A stretch of DNA of 64,000 bases from Aegilops tauschii subsp. strangulata (GCF_002575655.3 NC_053037.3:318583294-318647293); one strand, 5' to 3'; positions 1 through 12,882 are shown, numbered from the stretch's first letter. A program made the numbers and translations. Notes: generated by a model not told the origin, from the letters alone.

Positions 1-3000
1 CTAACAAAAAAAGAGAAGAGAAAAGAAACCCCCCTCCCACTGGGCTTCGGCCCAGCAGGCCAGCCCACTAGCCCATCAGGCCCACCCCAACTCCCTTATC
101 CCCTCTCCCCCACATAACGTAATCCACCCATGCACCCACTCCCCCCCACGACGCGCCCCTCCCCCGATCAAGATCGGATCGGGGCACGACGCCGCTGTGC
201 GCCGCCGCCTCGCCCTCATCCATCGCCGCCCGGAGCCCGCCTGGACCTCGCCGGACCTCCTCGCCGGCCTGCTTCCTTCTTCGCCATCGTCCTCGTCTTC
301 CTCCCCGAGCACCACTGCCCCGTCCCTACGCCTCGCGGTGACGCCTCGCCCCTCCGCTTCTTCCCCGCTCACCGTGCTCACCTTCCCCTGCCTGCGCTAG
401 CCGCGCCCCTGGTGCCCCATGCGCGTCGCCTCTGCGCGCCCCGCGAGCCTCCCCAGCCGTTCCCTCGCACGCGCGCCACACCGCGCCCTTGCCGCATGCG
501 CCCACGCCCGCGCATGTCGTCACCCCGCAGACACGCTCGCTGTTGCTCCCATGCGCCACCGCGCGCATCGCCGCTATCGGCTGAGGCCGCTTCCGCCCTA
601 CTCCGTCCAACCGCGCCCGGCTCGCGTCTCGAGCTGCTGTTGCCGCCCCCTGCCTCTGCAGCTCTCCGTCCCGCACTACGCCGCCGACCCGCGCCTCGCT
701 TCGTTCGCCTCGCCCTGCACCGCCAACGTCTACCCCGCGCCGACCGTGCCTCCCCGGCGGCCCCTGCCCGCTCCGCTCGCCGGCCCTTGCTGCTGCTGGA
801 CCAGCAGCGGCCGCGGCCACAGCCGCCGGCACCGGCCCCCAGCGCTCCTCCCCGCGGCCGCCTCTCCACCGGCCATGGCCAGCGCGCCCCGCTTCGGCCA
901 TGGCCTCGCCGTGGGCACCGCCCCCTACTCCGGCCCCTGTCGGGTCCGCCCGCACCTGGGCATGCGCCAGTTCGGGCCGCGCCCGCTAACGCCCGAATCC
1001 CCCAATGGCCTCTGTGTGCCAATGACAAGTGGGCCTAGCCCCTGAACGAAAATGGATTTAAAAAAGAAATATAATAATAATAATAATAATAATTAAATTA
1101 ATTAACTTAAATTAAATTAACTAATCCTATTTAGTTAACTAAGTCAATGACAGCTGGGACCCACACGTCAGTTTGACCAGTCAACACCTCTGTTGACTGC
1201 TGGCGTCATGCTGGCGTCATGCACTGTTCTGCATAATGTTGAATTAAACTAATTAAATAAATCCTAAAAATGATTTAAATCTTTCAAAATTAATATAAAA
1301 AATACCGTAGCTCAGATGAAAACGTTTTCTACATGAAAGTTGCCTAGAACGACGAGACGAATCCGAATATGCATTCCGTTCGTCCGCCACACGTCCCTAG
1401 CTTAGCGAACATGCAACTTTCCCCCTCCGGTCCGTCTGTCCGAAAACACGAAACACCGGGAATACTTTCACGGATGTTTTTCCCCCTTCGCCGGTATCAC
1501 ATATCCCTGCGTTAGATCACCTCTAGCACCGCATAATGCCATGTTACACATTGTGATGCTTTGATTGCTCTGTTATTTATTGTGTTTCCCGTTCGTTACT
1601 TCTTTCCGGTAGACCCCTAGACTGTCGGCGGCCCCCGGTTCGACTACAGTGTTGACGACCCCTCCTTCTTGCCAGAGCAACCAGGCAAGCCCCCCCCTTG
1701 ATCACTAGATATCGCCTATTCCTTCTCTCTACTGCTTGCATTAGAGTAGTGTAGCATATTACTGCTTTCGGTTAATCCTATTCTCATGCATAGCCTGTCA
1801 TTGTTGCTACAGTTGTTACCCTTACCTGCAATCCTAAATGCTTAGTATAGGATGCTAGTATTCCATCAGTGGCCCTACACTCTTGTCCGCCTGCCATGCT
1901 ATACTACTAGGCCGTGATCACTTCGGGAGGTGATCATGGGCATATGCTATATACTTTATACTGTTACATTACTTATGATACTATTCGGAGATGGGGGCTA
2001 AAGGGGCAGGTGGCTCCATCCCGGTAGAGGTGGGCCTGGGTTCCCGATGGCCCCTGACTATTACTTTGTGGCGGAGCGACAGGGCAGGTTGAGACCACCT
2101 AGGAGAGAGGTGGGCCTGGCCCTGGTCGGCGTTCGCGGATACTTCAATTAATACGCTTAACGAGATCTTGGTATTTGATCTGAGTCTGGCCACTGGCCTA
2201 TACGCACTAACCAACTACGCGGGAACAGTTATGGGCACTCAACGTCGTGGTATCAGCCGAAGCCTTCTTGACGTCAGCGACTGAGCGGCGCGCGCCGGAT
2301 TGGACCGTAAGCCTGCGCTTGTATTAAGGGGGCTAGATCTGCTTCCGGCCGCGTTCGCAACGTGCAGGTGTGCAATGGGCGATGGGCCCAGACCCCTGCG
2401 TGCATAGGATTTAGACTGCGTGCTGACCTCTCTGTTGTGCCTAGGTAGGGCTGCGACGTGTTGATCTTCCGAGGCCGGGCATGACCCAGGAAAGTGTGTC
2501 CGGCCAAATGGGATCGAGCGTGTTGGGTAATGTGGTGCACCCCTGCAGGGAAGTTTATCTATTCGAATAGTCGTGGCCCTCGGTAAAAGGATGACCCGGA
2601 GTTGTACCTTGACCTTATGACAACTAGAACCGGATACTTAATAAAACACACCCTTCCAAGTGCCAGATACCACCCAGTGATTGCTCTCTCACAGGTCGAC
2701 GAGGAGAGGATCGTTGGGTTAGGATTATGCTATGCGATGATACTTGGTGAACTTACCATCTACTCTCTTCTACATGCTGCAAGATGGAGGCTGCCAGAAG
2801 CGTAGTCTTCGACAGGACTAGCTATCCCCCTCTTATTCTGGCATTCTACAGTTCAGTCCACCGATATTGCCTCTTTACACATATACCCATGCATATGTAG
2901 TGTAGATCCTTGCTTGCGAGTACTTTGGATGAGTACTCACGGTTGCTTTTCTCCCTCTTTTCCCCCTTTCCCTTCTACCTGGTTGTCGCAACCATATGCT

Positions 3001-3395
3001 GGAGCCCAGGAGCCAGACGCCACCGTGGACGACGACTCCTACTACACCGGAGGTGCCTACTACTACGGGCAGGCCACTGACGATGGCCAGGAGTAGTTTA
3101 GGAGGATCCCAGGCAGAAGGCCTGCGCCTCTTTCGATTTGTATCCCAGTTTGTGCTAGCCTTCTTAAGGAAAACTTGTTTAACTTATGTCCGTACTCAGA
3201 TATTGTTGCTTCCGCTGACTCGTCTATGATTGAGCACTTGTATTCGAGCCCTCGAGGCCCCTGGCTTGTATTATGATGCTTGTATGACTTATTTATGTTT
3301 TAGAGTTGTGTTGTGATATCTTCCCGTGAGTCCCTAATCTTGATCGTACACGTTTGCGTGCATGATTAGTGTACGATTGAATCGGGGGCGTCACA
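1..3395 (+). repeat. 5' LTR of element A (left end outside window)
   Basis: This stretch is repeated in the same orientation at about 25478-28892, where the full 3.7 kb LTR is present; position 1 aligns with about 25478. It ends in GTCACA, three bases before a Met-tRNA-type primer site, which marks it as the 5' LTR. It contains a very GC-rich block (about 60-1040), an AAT microsatellite (about 1063-1095) and an AT-rich middle. The long ORFs on both strands of the GC-rich block follow from base composition; they are rich in Pro, Ala and Arg with no recognisable domain. I see no gene in this segment. The family name is not certain. Confidence 0.85.
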
Positions 3396-3398
3396 AGT

Positions 3399-3410
3399 TG
3401 GTATCAGAGC
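3399..3410 (+). other. Primer binding site of element A
   Basis: TGGTATCAGAGC lies three bases after the end of the 5' LTR. It is the usual primer site, complementary to the 3' end of initiator Met-tRNA, of many grass LTR retrotransposons. It fixes the element orientation as plus strand. Confidence 0.85.
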
Positions 3411-6400
3411 TGACTGCCTGTAGGAATCCCCCTTCCAACTCCTTGGCCGAAGTTGAGTCTAGTCATTGCAAAACTTTTACTAACATGGCTGTGCGCCCAT
3501 GGGCCCACGTCGCCATTGGGTGGTATTAGGATCTTTTATTCCTCGTCTATACTCTGGGACTCTTATCTCTCTTCTACTCGGGTTAAATGGTTTTACTAAC
3601 TCTAACTCTAGGTTCTCGTAACTACTTCCTCCCGGAGAGCCACTCGATACAGATGATCACTTGATGCACTAGATGGTTCTGAAGTTACTCTCCGTTGTTC
3701 CCTCGATACTTTGTGCCATCGCTTTTGCAATTCCATTCCATCGATAAACCCAAATGGATAACCAAGTACACTTGCCATTCATACAATCATTCCCCATTGA
3801 TCTTGTTATTACAAGATACCCCAAAATTCTCTCTATTATGCGAGAATACTTTGTGCCTACTGCATTGCAGTTCTTGCCACATGAATACCCCCTACGAATA
3901 ATTCCTCGATTTACCGAGTATCCATTCTTTCACCGTTGTTCATGTGTTTCACCAATGTCTTCGAAATACTATTTGATCTTTCGAAAATCCTCAACAGCCT
4001 GTTGTTCTTGGAATTCTTGTCTGCTTGCATTATGGTTGCGTTCCATATGACTAGCAATATGCATTAGTATCCTTTGTCATTATCATTTCGAGTCCCTTGA
4101 TTCAATATGTTGCGAATGCTCGCAATCCTCAATCAGATCCTAGAATTCATCCTTCCGACTCAGACGTCATATTAAACATGAGCTGAATCTCGACCAATGA
4201 AATTGACATCGATTATACCCTTAAGCCTACTCAACTTATCCACCCATGATCAGGGTGTTTGCTTCTGATCCCTTGATTTGTAGCTCATAACTCCTTTGCA
4301 TTTAAGCTTTGAATTAGTCTGTTGTTTCTATCATCTGATCTCCTTGCATTCTTTCTTTCTCTGATTGTGTGTCGATGATCACATCAGCTCCGTTGTGGAC
4401 TGTCAGATCCTTTGTTGGATTTTTATCCGACAACGTCCTTCATTATCATTAGCCTTGTGAGCCTTTTCTCGGATATGTAATGCCCTTGGTAAATTGTATC
4501 CTCTGCTTCTCAACCATGCTCTGCTTCTGAGCTTGAGTTATTTACCCCTGAAGTTTGTGATATATGTTTCCACGATGCCCCGATTGGTTGAACCTAGGCC
4601 TTCCTTAATATGTGTGAACTCGAAAGTTTTCACAAGTCATACTCTTCTGGTATTTTGCTGGATAAAATTTCAACATTACAACTTCTTTGAAAATGAGAAG
4701 TGAATGAAAGGTTATCCATTAGAGAAGTGGGAGTCGACCTTGAACTTTGTGTTCATGCCCATGGACATGATGTAGATCCTATCATGGAAACTTCTTGTAA
4801 TAATAACTATTTCCTTGATAAATATCATCTGGTATCTGTGAATTGATCCTTCGCAACCATGGTTCCGACCATGATTGTTCTCCCTTGATTCTATTTCTCG
4901 GACAAGTTAAAGTACCTGCCTTCTGCAGATCAGTACGCCTTCCCAACCTCTATTTTGTTCTACCTTCGAGTATTACCCCCTGGTATCTCGAGGATATCAA
5001 CCCATTGCACTTCATCTTATGAATTTCTGATGAAGTAGTACCTTTCCCCGTCATAGTCACTCCATGGGTTCTGGGTTGTCGTCAACCGAGAACACAGATT
5101 TGTGAACCGAATCAACACTGAGATTCAGTACTCCCAGTACTTTGGTGTTGAGAAGTTTAATACTCCATCACGTCACTCCTAGCCTGATCGGCTACATCAT
5201 TATCATGCTAATTTTAACTGTGCTACCGGGTCCTTAATTCCGGAGCACAACTTTCGATGATGGGCTAAGCTTACGCCGATTTCCTCGTCTTATCGTTCCA
5301 CCTTGAACGACAAGCTTGAATTCGAGTTTGTGTCCTACCTGTGGTTCCAATAACCTTTCGCTTCATAATTCGTTTGACTTGATGTCATCGCCGATCGATT
5401 ACATCTTCATGAAATCTCTCGACAATGTGTCGTGATCATCATCAGCATTCGGAGCTCCTCCAGGATATCAATTGAATTTATGTTGAGACAGACCATCCTT
5501 GCCCTCGATGATTAGTGTTATCATCGACCACTCTACTGCCTTCCCTCCAACACAAACTTGTTTGTGTTTTGTGTTATACCTTGAGTTCCTTGCTATCCAA
5601 CAATTGCTCTTCTTCACCTTGGAGTATTACTATCTTTTATGTCAAGAATGTCGTGAGAATTTCACCACCTCTTGAGAATTCTTGATACAAGTGATACTTA
5701 TCACGATCACCATTCTTTTCTTGGTTCCCGTGTTTATTCTAACCGGGATTCCAACAAGTGAATGTTGTTGTTTGGATTCTTTCCTTCTAGCAACCCTACT
5801 ACTTTGAAGTTAATGGTCGACATTTCATTCTTAGACCATTAGTTATCGAATCACCATTATAACATCGGTCATGCTACCTAAGCCCTTATTTCGGGTGCAC
5901 CTTTCAACCAATGTTTATATTGGGTATGTTTTCCTCTAGCATATCTCCTTATATCATTTGATCTGAAAAATGTTATCTCTTTGTTCACATTATTGTGGAA
6001 ATCCATCTGTTGGAAATCTCAATGAATTGTCGTTTAGTTCATCAGCCACCCTCTCATCCTATCCTTGGTTTAATGATGAACTCTTGTTTCGGAACTCGCT
6101 TCCGTAGATCATTTTCGAGAATCTTACAATGTCGTCTCGTCAATTTGTTTGCACCTTTTCTTCTCAGGCATCCTGAGTCTGAGGTATCCTAACACCGATC
6201 AGATCTGAATCTCGGTCAGATATGATGGTTGGAACATTTTTCCAAGAGTTATAACATTGGTCCTTATATATCGGTAAGGTGATGTCATGCCTAGCACACC
6301 TGGCCGGAGGACCTATTGTTTTCGGTTTACTATTTAGCAAGGTTAACCATTCCTCCATGAGGAAATTGTAAGACTTATTCTATAAGTTGTTCCTGATGGA

Positions 6401-7284
6401 TCCTTTGTGAATCCAAAGTCTGACCTTTGCTTGAAGACCATGTCAATACTATCTTGAAGCATGTCTGTGGTACTCCGAATTTCAATAAGAACATTTGAAG
6501 CACAACGCTAAACTTTCTTTATCAATTATCCAAACACCGTTGTATGGGTAATGGCATGAAATTTCTCTCTTCTTTCCTAAAGAGTTTTCTACGTTATATC
6601 CCGTCATGGATATCATGGTCTGCTTACCCTTGGGAAGAATATACCCTTGAAATATGTGTTTAAACACATTTTCCTTTCCATTGTTCTGTTTAATCTGATA
6701 ATGATACTTTCCTTTCCATTGTTTGCTTTAACCCTTCTTGAGTTCTATATAATCTAAGCAGTAATATTCTCCTGCTTATGTAAACACCTCGGTGTACAAT
6801 TCTGTCAGCAAGACCCTGTTACTATTGTTGATGACATTCCGCGAGCCGCCGATGGACGAGAACTTTGCCTAATGGTCCGCCTCGTTCAACAAGCAGGAAA
6901 ATGGTACCGACATTGTTGCCGACATAATTGACAGGCTACCCTTTGACATGCCTTGCTATCATGACTGAGCAAGATGTCACCGCTCCTTCTACTTTTAACC
7001 CACATGGTGGGCCCATAACCCACAGTTCCACAGGATCAAAACCTGACCCTCCTATACAACCCTGTTTCTAATGGTTATTCCCCACGCTTGGCTTCGTATT
7101 TAATTGACGGGCCACCTTCCTAGAGCTCTATTCTGGTGTTAGACGCGATACTTACTCCCACTGCTCTGAACCCCTTTCTCACTCTAGTTCAGACTTCGAG
7201 CAACTATCTAGCCGCTTGGAACCTCTGATTGTACCTTCGTACCTTACTCTCGATGTATTTTATATGTTCAACTCGCGAGGTAAT

Positions 7285-7289
7285 CTTAT
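7285..7289 (+). other. Target-site duplication of the copia element, left copy
   Basis: CTTAT directly before the 5' LTR (TGAAGG...) is repeated exactly as CTTAT at 24912-24916, right after the 3' LTR ends in CCCAACA. This 5-bp duplication confirms both outer borders of the 17.6 kb insertion. Confidence 0.92.
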
Positions 7290-8491
7290 TGAAGGAAATA
7301 TGCCCTAAAGGCAATAATAAAGTTATTATTTATTTCCTTATTTCATGATAAATGTTTATTATTCATGCTAGAATTGTATTAACCGGAAACATGATACATG
7401 TGTGAATACATAGACAAACAGAGTGTCACTAGTATGCCTCTACTTGACTAGCTCGTTGATCAAAGATGGTTATGTTTCCTAGCCATTGACATGAGTTGTC
7501 ATTTGATTAACGGGATCACATCATTAGGAGAATGATGTGATTGACTTGACCCATTCCGTTAGCTTAGCACACGATCGTTTAGTATGTTGCTAATGCTTTC
7601 TTCATGACTTATACATGTTCCTATGACTATGAGATTATGCAACTCCCATTTACCGGAGGAACACTTTGTGTGCTACCAAACGTCACAACGTAACTGGGTG
7701 ATTATAAAGGTGCTCTACAGGTGTCTACGAAGGTACTTGTTGGGTTCGCGTATTTCGAGATTAGGATTTGTCACTCTGATTGTTGGAGAGGTATCTCTGG
7801 GCCCACTTGGTAATGCACATCACTTAAAGCCTTGCAAGCAATGCAACTAATGATTTAGTTGCAGGATGATGTATTACGGAACGAGTAAAGAGACTTGCCG
7901 GTAACGAGATTGAACTAGGTATTGAGATACCGACGATCGAATCTCGGGCAAGTAACATACCGATGACAAAGGGAACAACGTATATTGTTATGCGGTTTGA
8001 CCGATAAAGATCTTCGTAGAATATGTGGGAGCTAATATGAGCATCCAGGTTCCGCTATTGGTTATTGACCAGAGACGTGTCTCGGTCATGTCTACATAGT
8101 TCTCGAACCCGTAGAGTCCGCACGCTTAAAGTTAGATGACGGTTATATTATGAGTTTATGTGTTTTGATGTACCGAAGGAGTTCGGAGTCCCGGATGAGA
8201 TCAGGGACATGACGAGGAGTCTCGAAATGGTCGAGACGTAAAGATCGATATATTGGACGACTATATTCGGACATCGGAAAGGTTCCGAGTGATTCGGGTA
8301 TTTTTCGGAGTACCGGAGAGTTACGGGAATTCGTATTGGGCCTTAATGGGCCATACGGGAAAGGAGAGAAAGGCCCCAAAGGGTGGCCGCACCCCTCCCC
8401 ATGGACTAGTCCGAATTGGACTAGGGAGGGGGGCGCCCCCTTCCTTCCTTCTCCTTCTCCCTTCCCTTGTCCTACTCCAACAAGGAAAGGA

Positions 8492-8522
8492 GGAGTCCTA
8501 CTCCTGGTGGGAGTAGGACTCC
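8492..8522. promoter_or_regulatory. Perfect hairpin upstream of the LTR TATA box
   Basis: The 13-base arm GGAGTCCTACTCC (8492-8504) is followed by a 5-base loop and its exact reverse complement (8510-8522). The same structure is conserved in the 3' LTR at 24396-24426 despite other differences nearby. It lies about 50 bp before the TATA-like box. A role in the promoter or in the RNA is only a possibility. Confidence 0.6.
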
Positions 8523-8570
8523 CCCCTTGGCGCGCCCTCCTCCTAGGCCGGCCGCCTCCCCGTTGCTCCT

Positions 8571-8577
8571 TTATATA
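8571..8577 (+). promoter_or_regulatory. LTR TATA box (5' LTR)
   Basis: TTATATA sits after the GC-rich part of the LTR, where the promoter of this copia clade is expected, so transcription should start a few tens of bases downstream. The equivalent in the 3' LTR near 24477 reads TCATATA, weakened by one base. Confidence 0.6.
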
Positions 8578-9007
8578 CGGGGGCAAGGGGGCACCCCAAA
8601 GACACAACAATTGATCTCTTGATCTCTTAGCCGTGTGCGGTGCCCCCCTCCACCATAATCCACCTCGATAATATCGTAGCGGTGCTTAGGCGAAGCCCTG
8701 CGTCGGTAGAACATCATCATCGTCACCACGCCGTCGTGCTGAAAAAACTCTCCCTCAAAGCTCGGATGGATCGGAGTTCGAGGGACGTCATCGAGCTGAA
8801 CGTGTGCTGAACTCGGAGGTGCCGTACGTTCGGTACTTGGATCGGTCGGATCGTGAAGACGTACGACTACATCAACTGCGTTGTGCTAACGCTTCCGCTT
8901 TTGGTCTACGAGGGTACGTGGACAACACTCTCCCCTCTCGTTGCTATGCATCACCATGATCTTGCGTGTGCGTAGATTTTTTTTGAAATTACTACGTTAC
9001 CCAACAG

Positions 9008-9020
9008 TGGCATATGAGCC
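9008..9020 (+). other. Primer binding site of the copia element
   Basis: TGGCATATGAGCC begins two bases after the 5' LTR. It resembles the Met-tRNA-type site TGGTATCAGAGC with several changes. It is followed by the GGTTTTATGCGTAGATG leader typical of the Angela/BARE clade. Confidence 0.7.
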
Positions 9021-10291
9021 TGGTTTTATGCGTAGATGTCATATGCACGAGTAGAACACAAGTGAGTTGTGGGCGATATAAGTCATACTGCTTACCAGCA
9101 TGTCATACTTTGGTTCGGCGGTATTGTTGGATGAAGCGGCCCGGACCGACATTACGCGTACGCTTATGCGAGACTGGTTCTACCGACGTGCTTTGCACCT
9201 AGGTGGCTGGCGGGTGTCAGTTTCTCCAAATTTAGTTGAACCGAGTGTGGCTACGCCCGGTCCTTGCGAATGTTAAAACAGCACCAACTTGACAAACTAT
9301 CGTTGTGGTTTTGATGCGTAGGTAAAGAACGGTTCTTGCTAAGCCCTTAGCAGCCACGTAAAACTTGCAACAACAAAGTAGAGGACGTCTAACTTGTTTT
9401 TGCAGGGCATGTTGTGATGTGATATGGTCAAAGCATGATGCTAAATTTATTGTATGAGATGATCATGTTTTGTAACCGAGTTATCGGCAACTGGCAGGAG
9501 CCATATGGTTGTCGCTTTATTGTATGCAATGCAATCGCCCTGTAATGCTTTACTTTATCACTAAGCGGTAGCGATAGTCGTAGAAGCATAAGATTGGCGA
9601 GACGACAACGATGCTACGATGGAGATCAAGGTGTCGCGCCGGTGACGATGGTGATCATGACGGTGCTTCGGAGATGGAGATCACAAGCACAAGATGATGA
9701 TGGTCATATCATATCACTTATATTGATTGCATGTGATGTTTATCTTTTATGCATCTTATCTTGCTTTGATTGACGGTAGCATTATAAGATGATCCCTCAC
9801 TAAATTATCAAAGTATAAGTGTTCTCCCTGAGTATGCACCGTTGCGAAAGTTCTTCGTGCTGAGACACCACGCGATGATCGGGTGTGATAGGCTCTATGT
9901 TCAAATACAACGGGTGCAAAACAGTTGCACACACGGAATACTCAGGTTAAACTTGACGAGCCTCGCATATAACAGATATGGCCTCGGAACACTGAGACCG
10001 AAAGGTCGAGCGTGAATCATATAGTAGATATGATCAACATAGTGATGTTCACCATTGAAACTACTCCATCTCACGTGATGATCGGACATGGTTTAGTTGA
10101 TATGGATCACGTGATCACTTTGAAGATTAGAGGGATGTCTATCTAAGTGGGAGTTCTTAAGTAATATGATTAATTGAACTTAAATTTATCATGGACTTAG
10201 TCCTGATAGTATTTTGCAAATTATGTTGTAGATCAATAGCTCGCGTTGTTGATTCCCTATGTTTATTTTGATGTGTTCCTAGAGAAAAATT
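9021..10291 (+). mobile_element. Untranslated leader of the copia element
   Basis: This is 1.27 kb between primer site and gag with no ORF over about 62 codons. A long leader with many short ORFs is usual for BARE-like elements, where it holds the packaging and dimerisation signals. I see no separate gene or inserted element in it. Confidence 0.6.
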
Positions 10292-11293
10292 ATGTTGAAA
10301 GATGTTAGTAGCAATGATGCGGATTGGATCCGTGATCTGAGGATTATCCTCATTGCTGCACAGAAGAATTATGTCCTTGATGCACCGCTAGGTGACAAAC
10401 CTATTGCCGGAGCAGATGCAAACGTTATGAACGTTTGGCTAGCTCAATATGATGACTACTTGATAGTTTAGTGCACCATGCTTAACGGCTTAAAATCGGG
10501 ACTTCAAAGACGTTTTGAACGTCATGGACCATATGAGATGTTCCAGGAGTTGAAATTAATATTTCAAGCAAATACCCGAGTTGAGAGATATGAAGTCTCC
10601 AACAAGTTCTATAGCTAAAAGATGGAGGAGAATTGCTCAAGCAGTGAGCATGTACTCAGATTGTCTGGGTACTACAATCGCTTGAATCAAGTGGGAGTTA
10701 ATCTTCCAGATAAGATAGTGATTGACAGAATTCTCTAGTCACCATCACCAAGTTAGTAGAACTTCGTGATGAACTATAGTATGCAAGGATGACGAAAATG
10801 ATTCCCGAGCTCTTCGCGATGCTGAAATCGACGAAGGTAGAAATCAAGAAAGAACATCAAGTGTTGATGGTTAACAAGACCACTAGTTTCAAGTAAAGGG
10901 ACAAAGGGAAGAAAAGGGAACTTCAAGAAGAACGGCAAGCAAGTTGCTGCTCAAGTGAAAAAACCCAAGTTTGGACCTAAGCCTGAGACTAAGTGCTTCT
11001 ACTGCAAAGGGACTGGTCACTGGAAGCGGAACTGCCCCAAGTATTTGGCGGATAAGAAGGATGGCAAAGTGAACAAAGGTATATTTGATATACATGTTAT
11101 TGATGTGTACTTTACTAGTGTTTATAGCAACCCCTCAGTATTTGATACTAGTTCAATTGCTAAGATTAGTAACTTGAAACGGGAGTTGCAGAATAAACAG
11201 AGACTAGTTAAGGGTGAAGTGACGATGTGTGTTGGAAGTGGTTCTAAGATTGATATGATCATCATCGCACACTCCCTATACTTTCGGGATTAG
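10292..11293 (+). pseudogene. Copia gag (nucleocapsid with CCHC zinc knuckle), decayed
   Basis: From ATG at 10292 the plus frame reads a gag-like protein (MLKDVSSNDADWIRDLR...), the particle protein that packages element RNA in the cytoplasm. Stops at about 10469 and 10617 and more frame damage between 10730 and 10900 disable it. A later open frame from 10955 carries the zinc knuckle CFYCKGTGHWKRNC (CX2CX4HX4C), followed by the start of a retropepsin-like region (CVGSGSK) that ends at a stop at about 11291. The order gag, knuckle, protease is as expected for copia. CACTA-1 begins 135 bp downstream and separates gag from pol. Confidence 0.85.
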
Positions 11294-11427
11294 TGTTGAA
11301 CCTAAATAAGTGTTATTTGGTGTTTGCGTTGAGCATGAATATGATTTGATCATTTTTATTGCAATACGGTTATTCATTTAAGTTAGAGAACAATTGTTGT
11401 TCTGTTTACATGAATAAAACCTTCTAT

Positions 11428-11745
11428 CACTACTGGAATCAGCTAATTTGCCATCTGCCAGCTCTTTGCCGTCTGCTAGCTGACGGAAAAGAAGCTCTTT
11501 GCCATCAGCTACACATAAGCAGACGGCAAAGAAAAGGCTGACGGCAAAGAAGCTCTTTGCCGTCTGCCAGCAGACGGCAAAGAATCTTTGCCGTCCGCTG
11601 GCAGACGGCAAAGAGTGTGGTGGCCCCCACCCCCCGCTCGTTTGAAAAAATCTTAACGGCCCACCTCTTTGCCGTCCGCTAGCAGACGGCAAAGAGGCAA
11701 AAAGGCGGACGGCAAAGGCTGGCTGACGGCAAAGAGGGCACTTGA
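11428..11745. repeat. Left subterminal repeats of CACTA-1
   Basis: This is a dense array of the motif CTTTGCCGTCTGC and its inverse GCAGACGGCAAAG, with spacers of a few to some tens of bases. The same motif fills the right end at about 19995-20500. Subterminal arrays of this kind bind the TNPA protein in En/Spm-type elements; that role is known for the superfamily and inferred here. Confidence 0.85.
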
Positions 11746-11754
11746 CTAACGGCC

Positions 11755-12135
11755 GGTACCCCCCCGCCCGTTACTCACTTCGTCCTCGCCCTTCTCCTCC
11801 CACCCCGCCGCCGCTGCCGCCGCCCGCCGCCCCGTCGCCCCCGCCGCCCCGTCGCCCCACCGCCCCGGCTCCTCGCCGCCCCACCGCCCCGTCGCCCCCA
11901 CCGCCCCGTCCCCCCGCCGCCCCGCGCCCCACCGCCGCCCCGGCCCACAGCCGCCCCGGCCCCCCGTCGCCTCCTCCACCGCCCCGCCCCGGCCCCCCGC
12001 CGCCCGGCCCCCCGCCGCCCCGCCTCCTCCACCGCCCCGCCCCGGCCCCCCGCCGCCCCGCCTCCTCCACCGCCCCGCCCCGGCCCCCCGTCGCCGGCCC
12101 GTCCCCGACCCGTCGCCGCCCCCCACAGTGAGCCC
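11755..12135. repeat. CCG-rich low-complexity block
   Basis: About 380 bp consist almost only of CCG, CCGCCCC and CCCCG runs. Open frames on both strands give Pro/Ala/Arg- or Gly/Arg-rich strings with no domain. I treat the block as low-complexity DNA, not a gene. It lies just inside the left subterminal repeats and may act as a GC-rich leader for the element's transcripts. Confidence 0.7.
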
Positions 12136-12316
12136 CTCCCATTTTTTTTCTGTTTTTTTGTTTTTTTTTCTGTTTAGATAAGGTTTTTTAGTTTATGTTT
12201 TTTCAGTTTAGAATTAATTAGTTTAGGTTATTTAGTTTAATTAGTTTAGGTTTAATTAGTTTAAATAGTTTAGTTTTAATTAGGTTAGTTTTTTAGTTTA
12301 GGTTTATGTTAAGTAG

Positions 12317-12530
12317 AAGGGGGAAGAAGAAGAAGAAGAAGAAGAAGAAGAAGAAGAAGAAGAAGAGGAAGAGGAGGAGGAGGAGAAGGAGGAGGAGGAG
12401 GAGAAAGAAGAAGAAGAAGAAGAAGAAGAAGAAGAAGAAGAAGAGGAGGAGGAGGAGGAGGAGAAAGAAGAAGAAGAAGAAGAAGAAGAAGAAGAGGAGG
12501 AGGAGGAGGAGAAAGAAGAAGAAGAAGACG
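12317..12530. repeat. GAA/GAG microsatellite
   Basis: Runs of GAA alternate with runs of GAG over about 210 bp, an almost pure purine tract. Translated frames are poly-Lys/Glu/Arg or poly-Ser/Leu/Phe and have no meaning as proteins. Purine mirror repeats of this size can adopt triplex structure; this is a general property, not shown here. Confidence 0.9.
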
Positions 12531-12584
12531 GGGGATGAGAAGTAGAAGAATGAGAAGAAGTAGAAGTAGTAGAAGAATGAGAAG

Positions 12585-12882
12585 ACCCCGTGACCCCCCA
12601 ACCCCGACACCACACCCCGACACCCGACCCCGACTCCACCCCGACACCCGACCCCCTAACCCCCTGACCCCAACACGACACCCCGACCCCCCGACCCCCT
12701 AACCCCCTGACCCCGACACGACAGCCCGACCCCCCGACCCCGAAACAGCACCCCGACCCCGACACGGCACCCCCACACCGACACGGCAGCCCGACACCGA
12801 CACGACACCCCGACCCCCGACACGACACCCCCGACACCCCGACACCCCGACCCCGAGACCCCGACCCCGACCCCGACCCCGA

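Larger units (their letters stand above)
3396..7289 (+). mobile_element. Element A interior, left part, non-coding
   Basis: This stretch runs from the primer site to the point where the copia element inserted. It is rich in T and C on the plus strand and has stops in all frames; the longest ORF is under 100 codons and none resembles gag, protease, reverse transcriptase or integrase. Either this is a large retrotransposon derivative with a non-coding interior, or its coding part has decayed beyond recognition by eye. I cannot tell which. The interior resumes at 24912 after the nested copia element. Confidence 0.6.
7290..9006 (+). repeat. 5' LTR of Angela-like copia element
   Basis: The LTR is 1717 bp, starts TG and ends CA, and matches 23197-24911 along its whole length with only scattered substitutions and short indels. 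The U3 region contains the AATAATAAAG-rich start. A GC-rich part at about 8340-8560 precedes the TATA box. The end (TTACCCAACA) is followed by the primer site. The ORFs near 8143-8614 are compositional and occur in parallel in the other LTR. Confidence 0.93.

Noticed and set aside
130..1045. Long ORFs on both strands (up to 302 codons) in the left LTR of element A
   Set aside because: They overlap in several frames in GC-rich DNA, give Pro/Ala/Arg-rich strings without a domain, and the matching ORFs in the other LTR (25811-26510) have different frames and lengths.
3399..3410. Possible tRNA gene remnant
   Set aside because: It is only the short primer site complementary to a tRNA end; no tRNA fold surrounds it. 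The same holds for 31155 and 59203.
11742..12142. Pro-rich plus ORF and Gly/Arg-rich minus ORFs
   Set aside because: They are products of CCG-type low-complexity DNA; nothing suggests selection on the protein.
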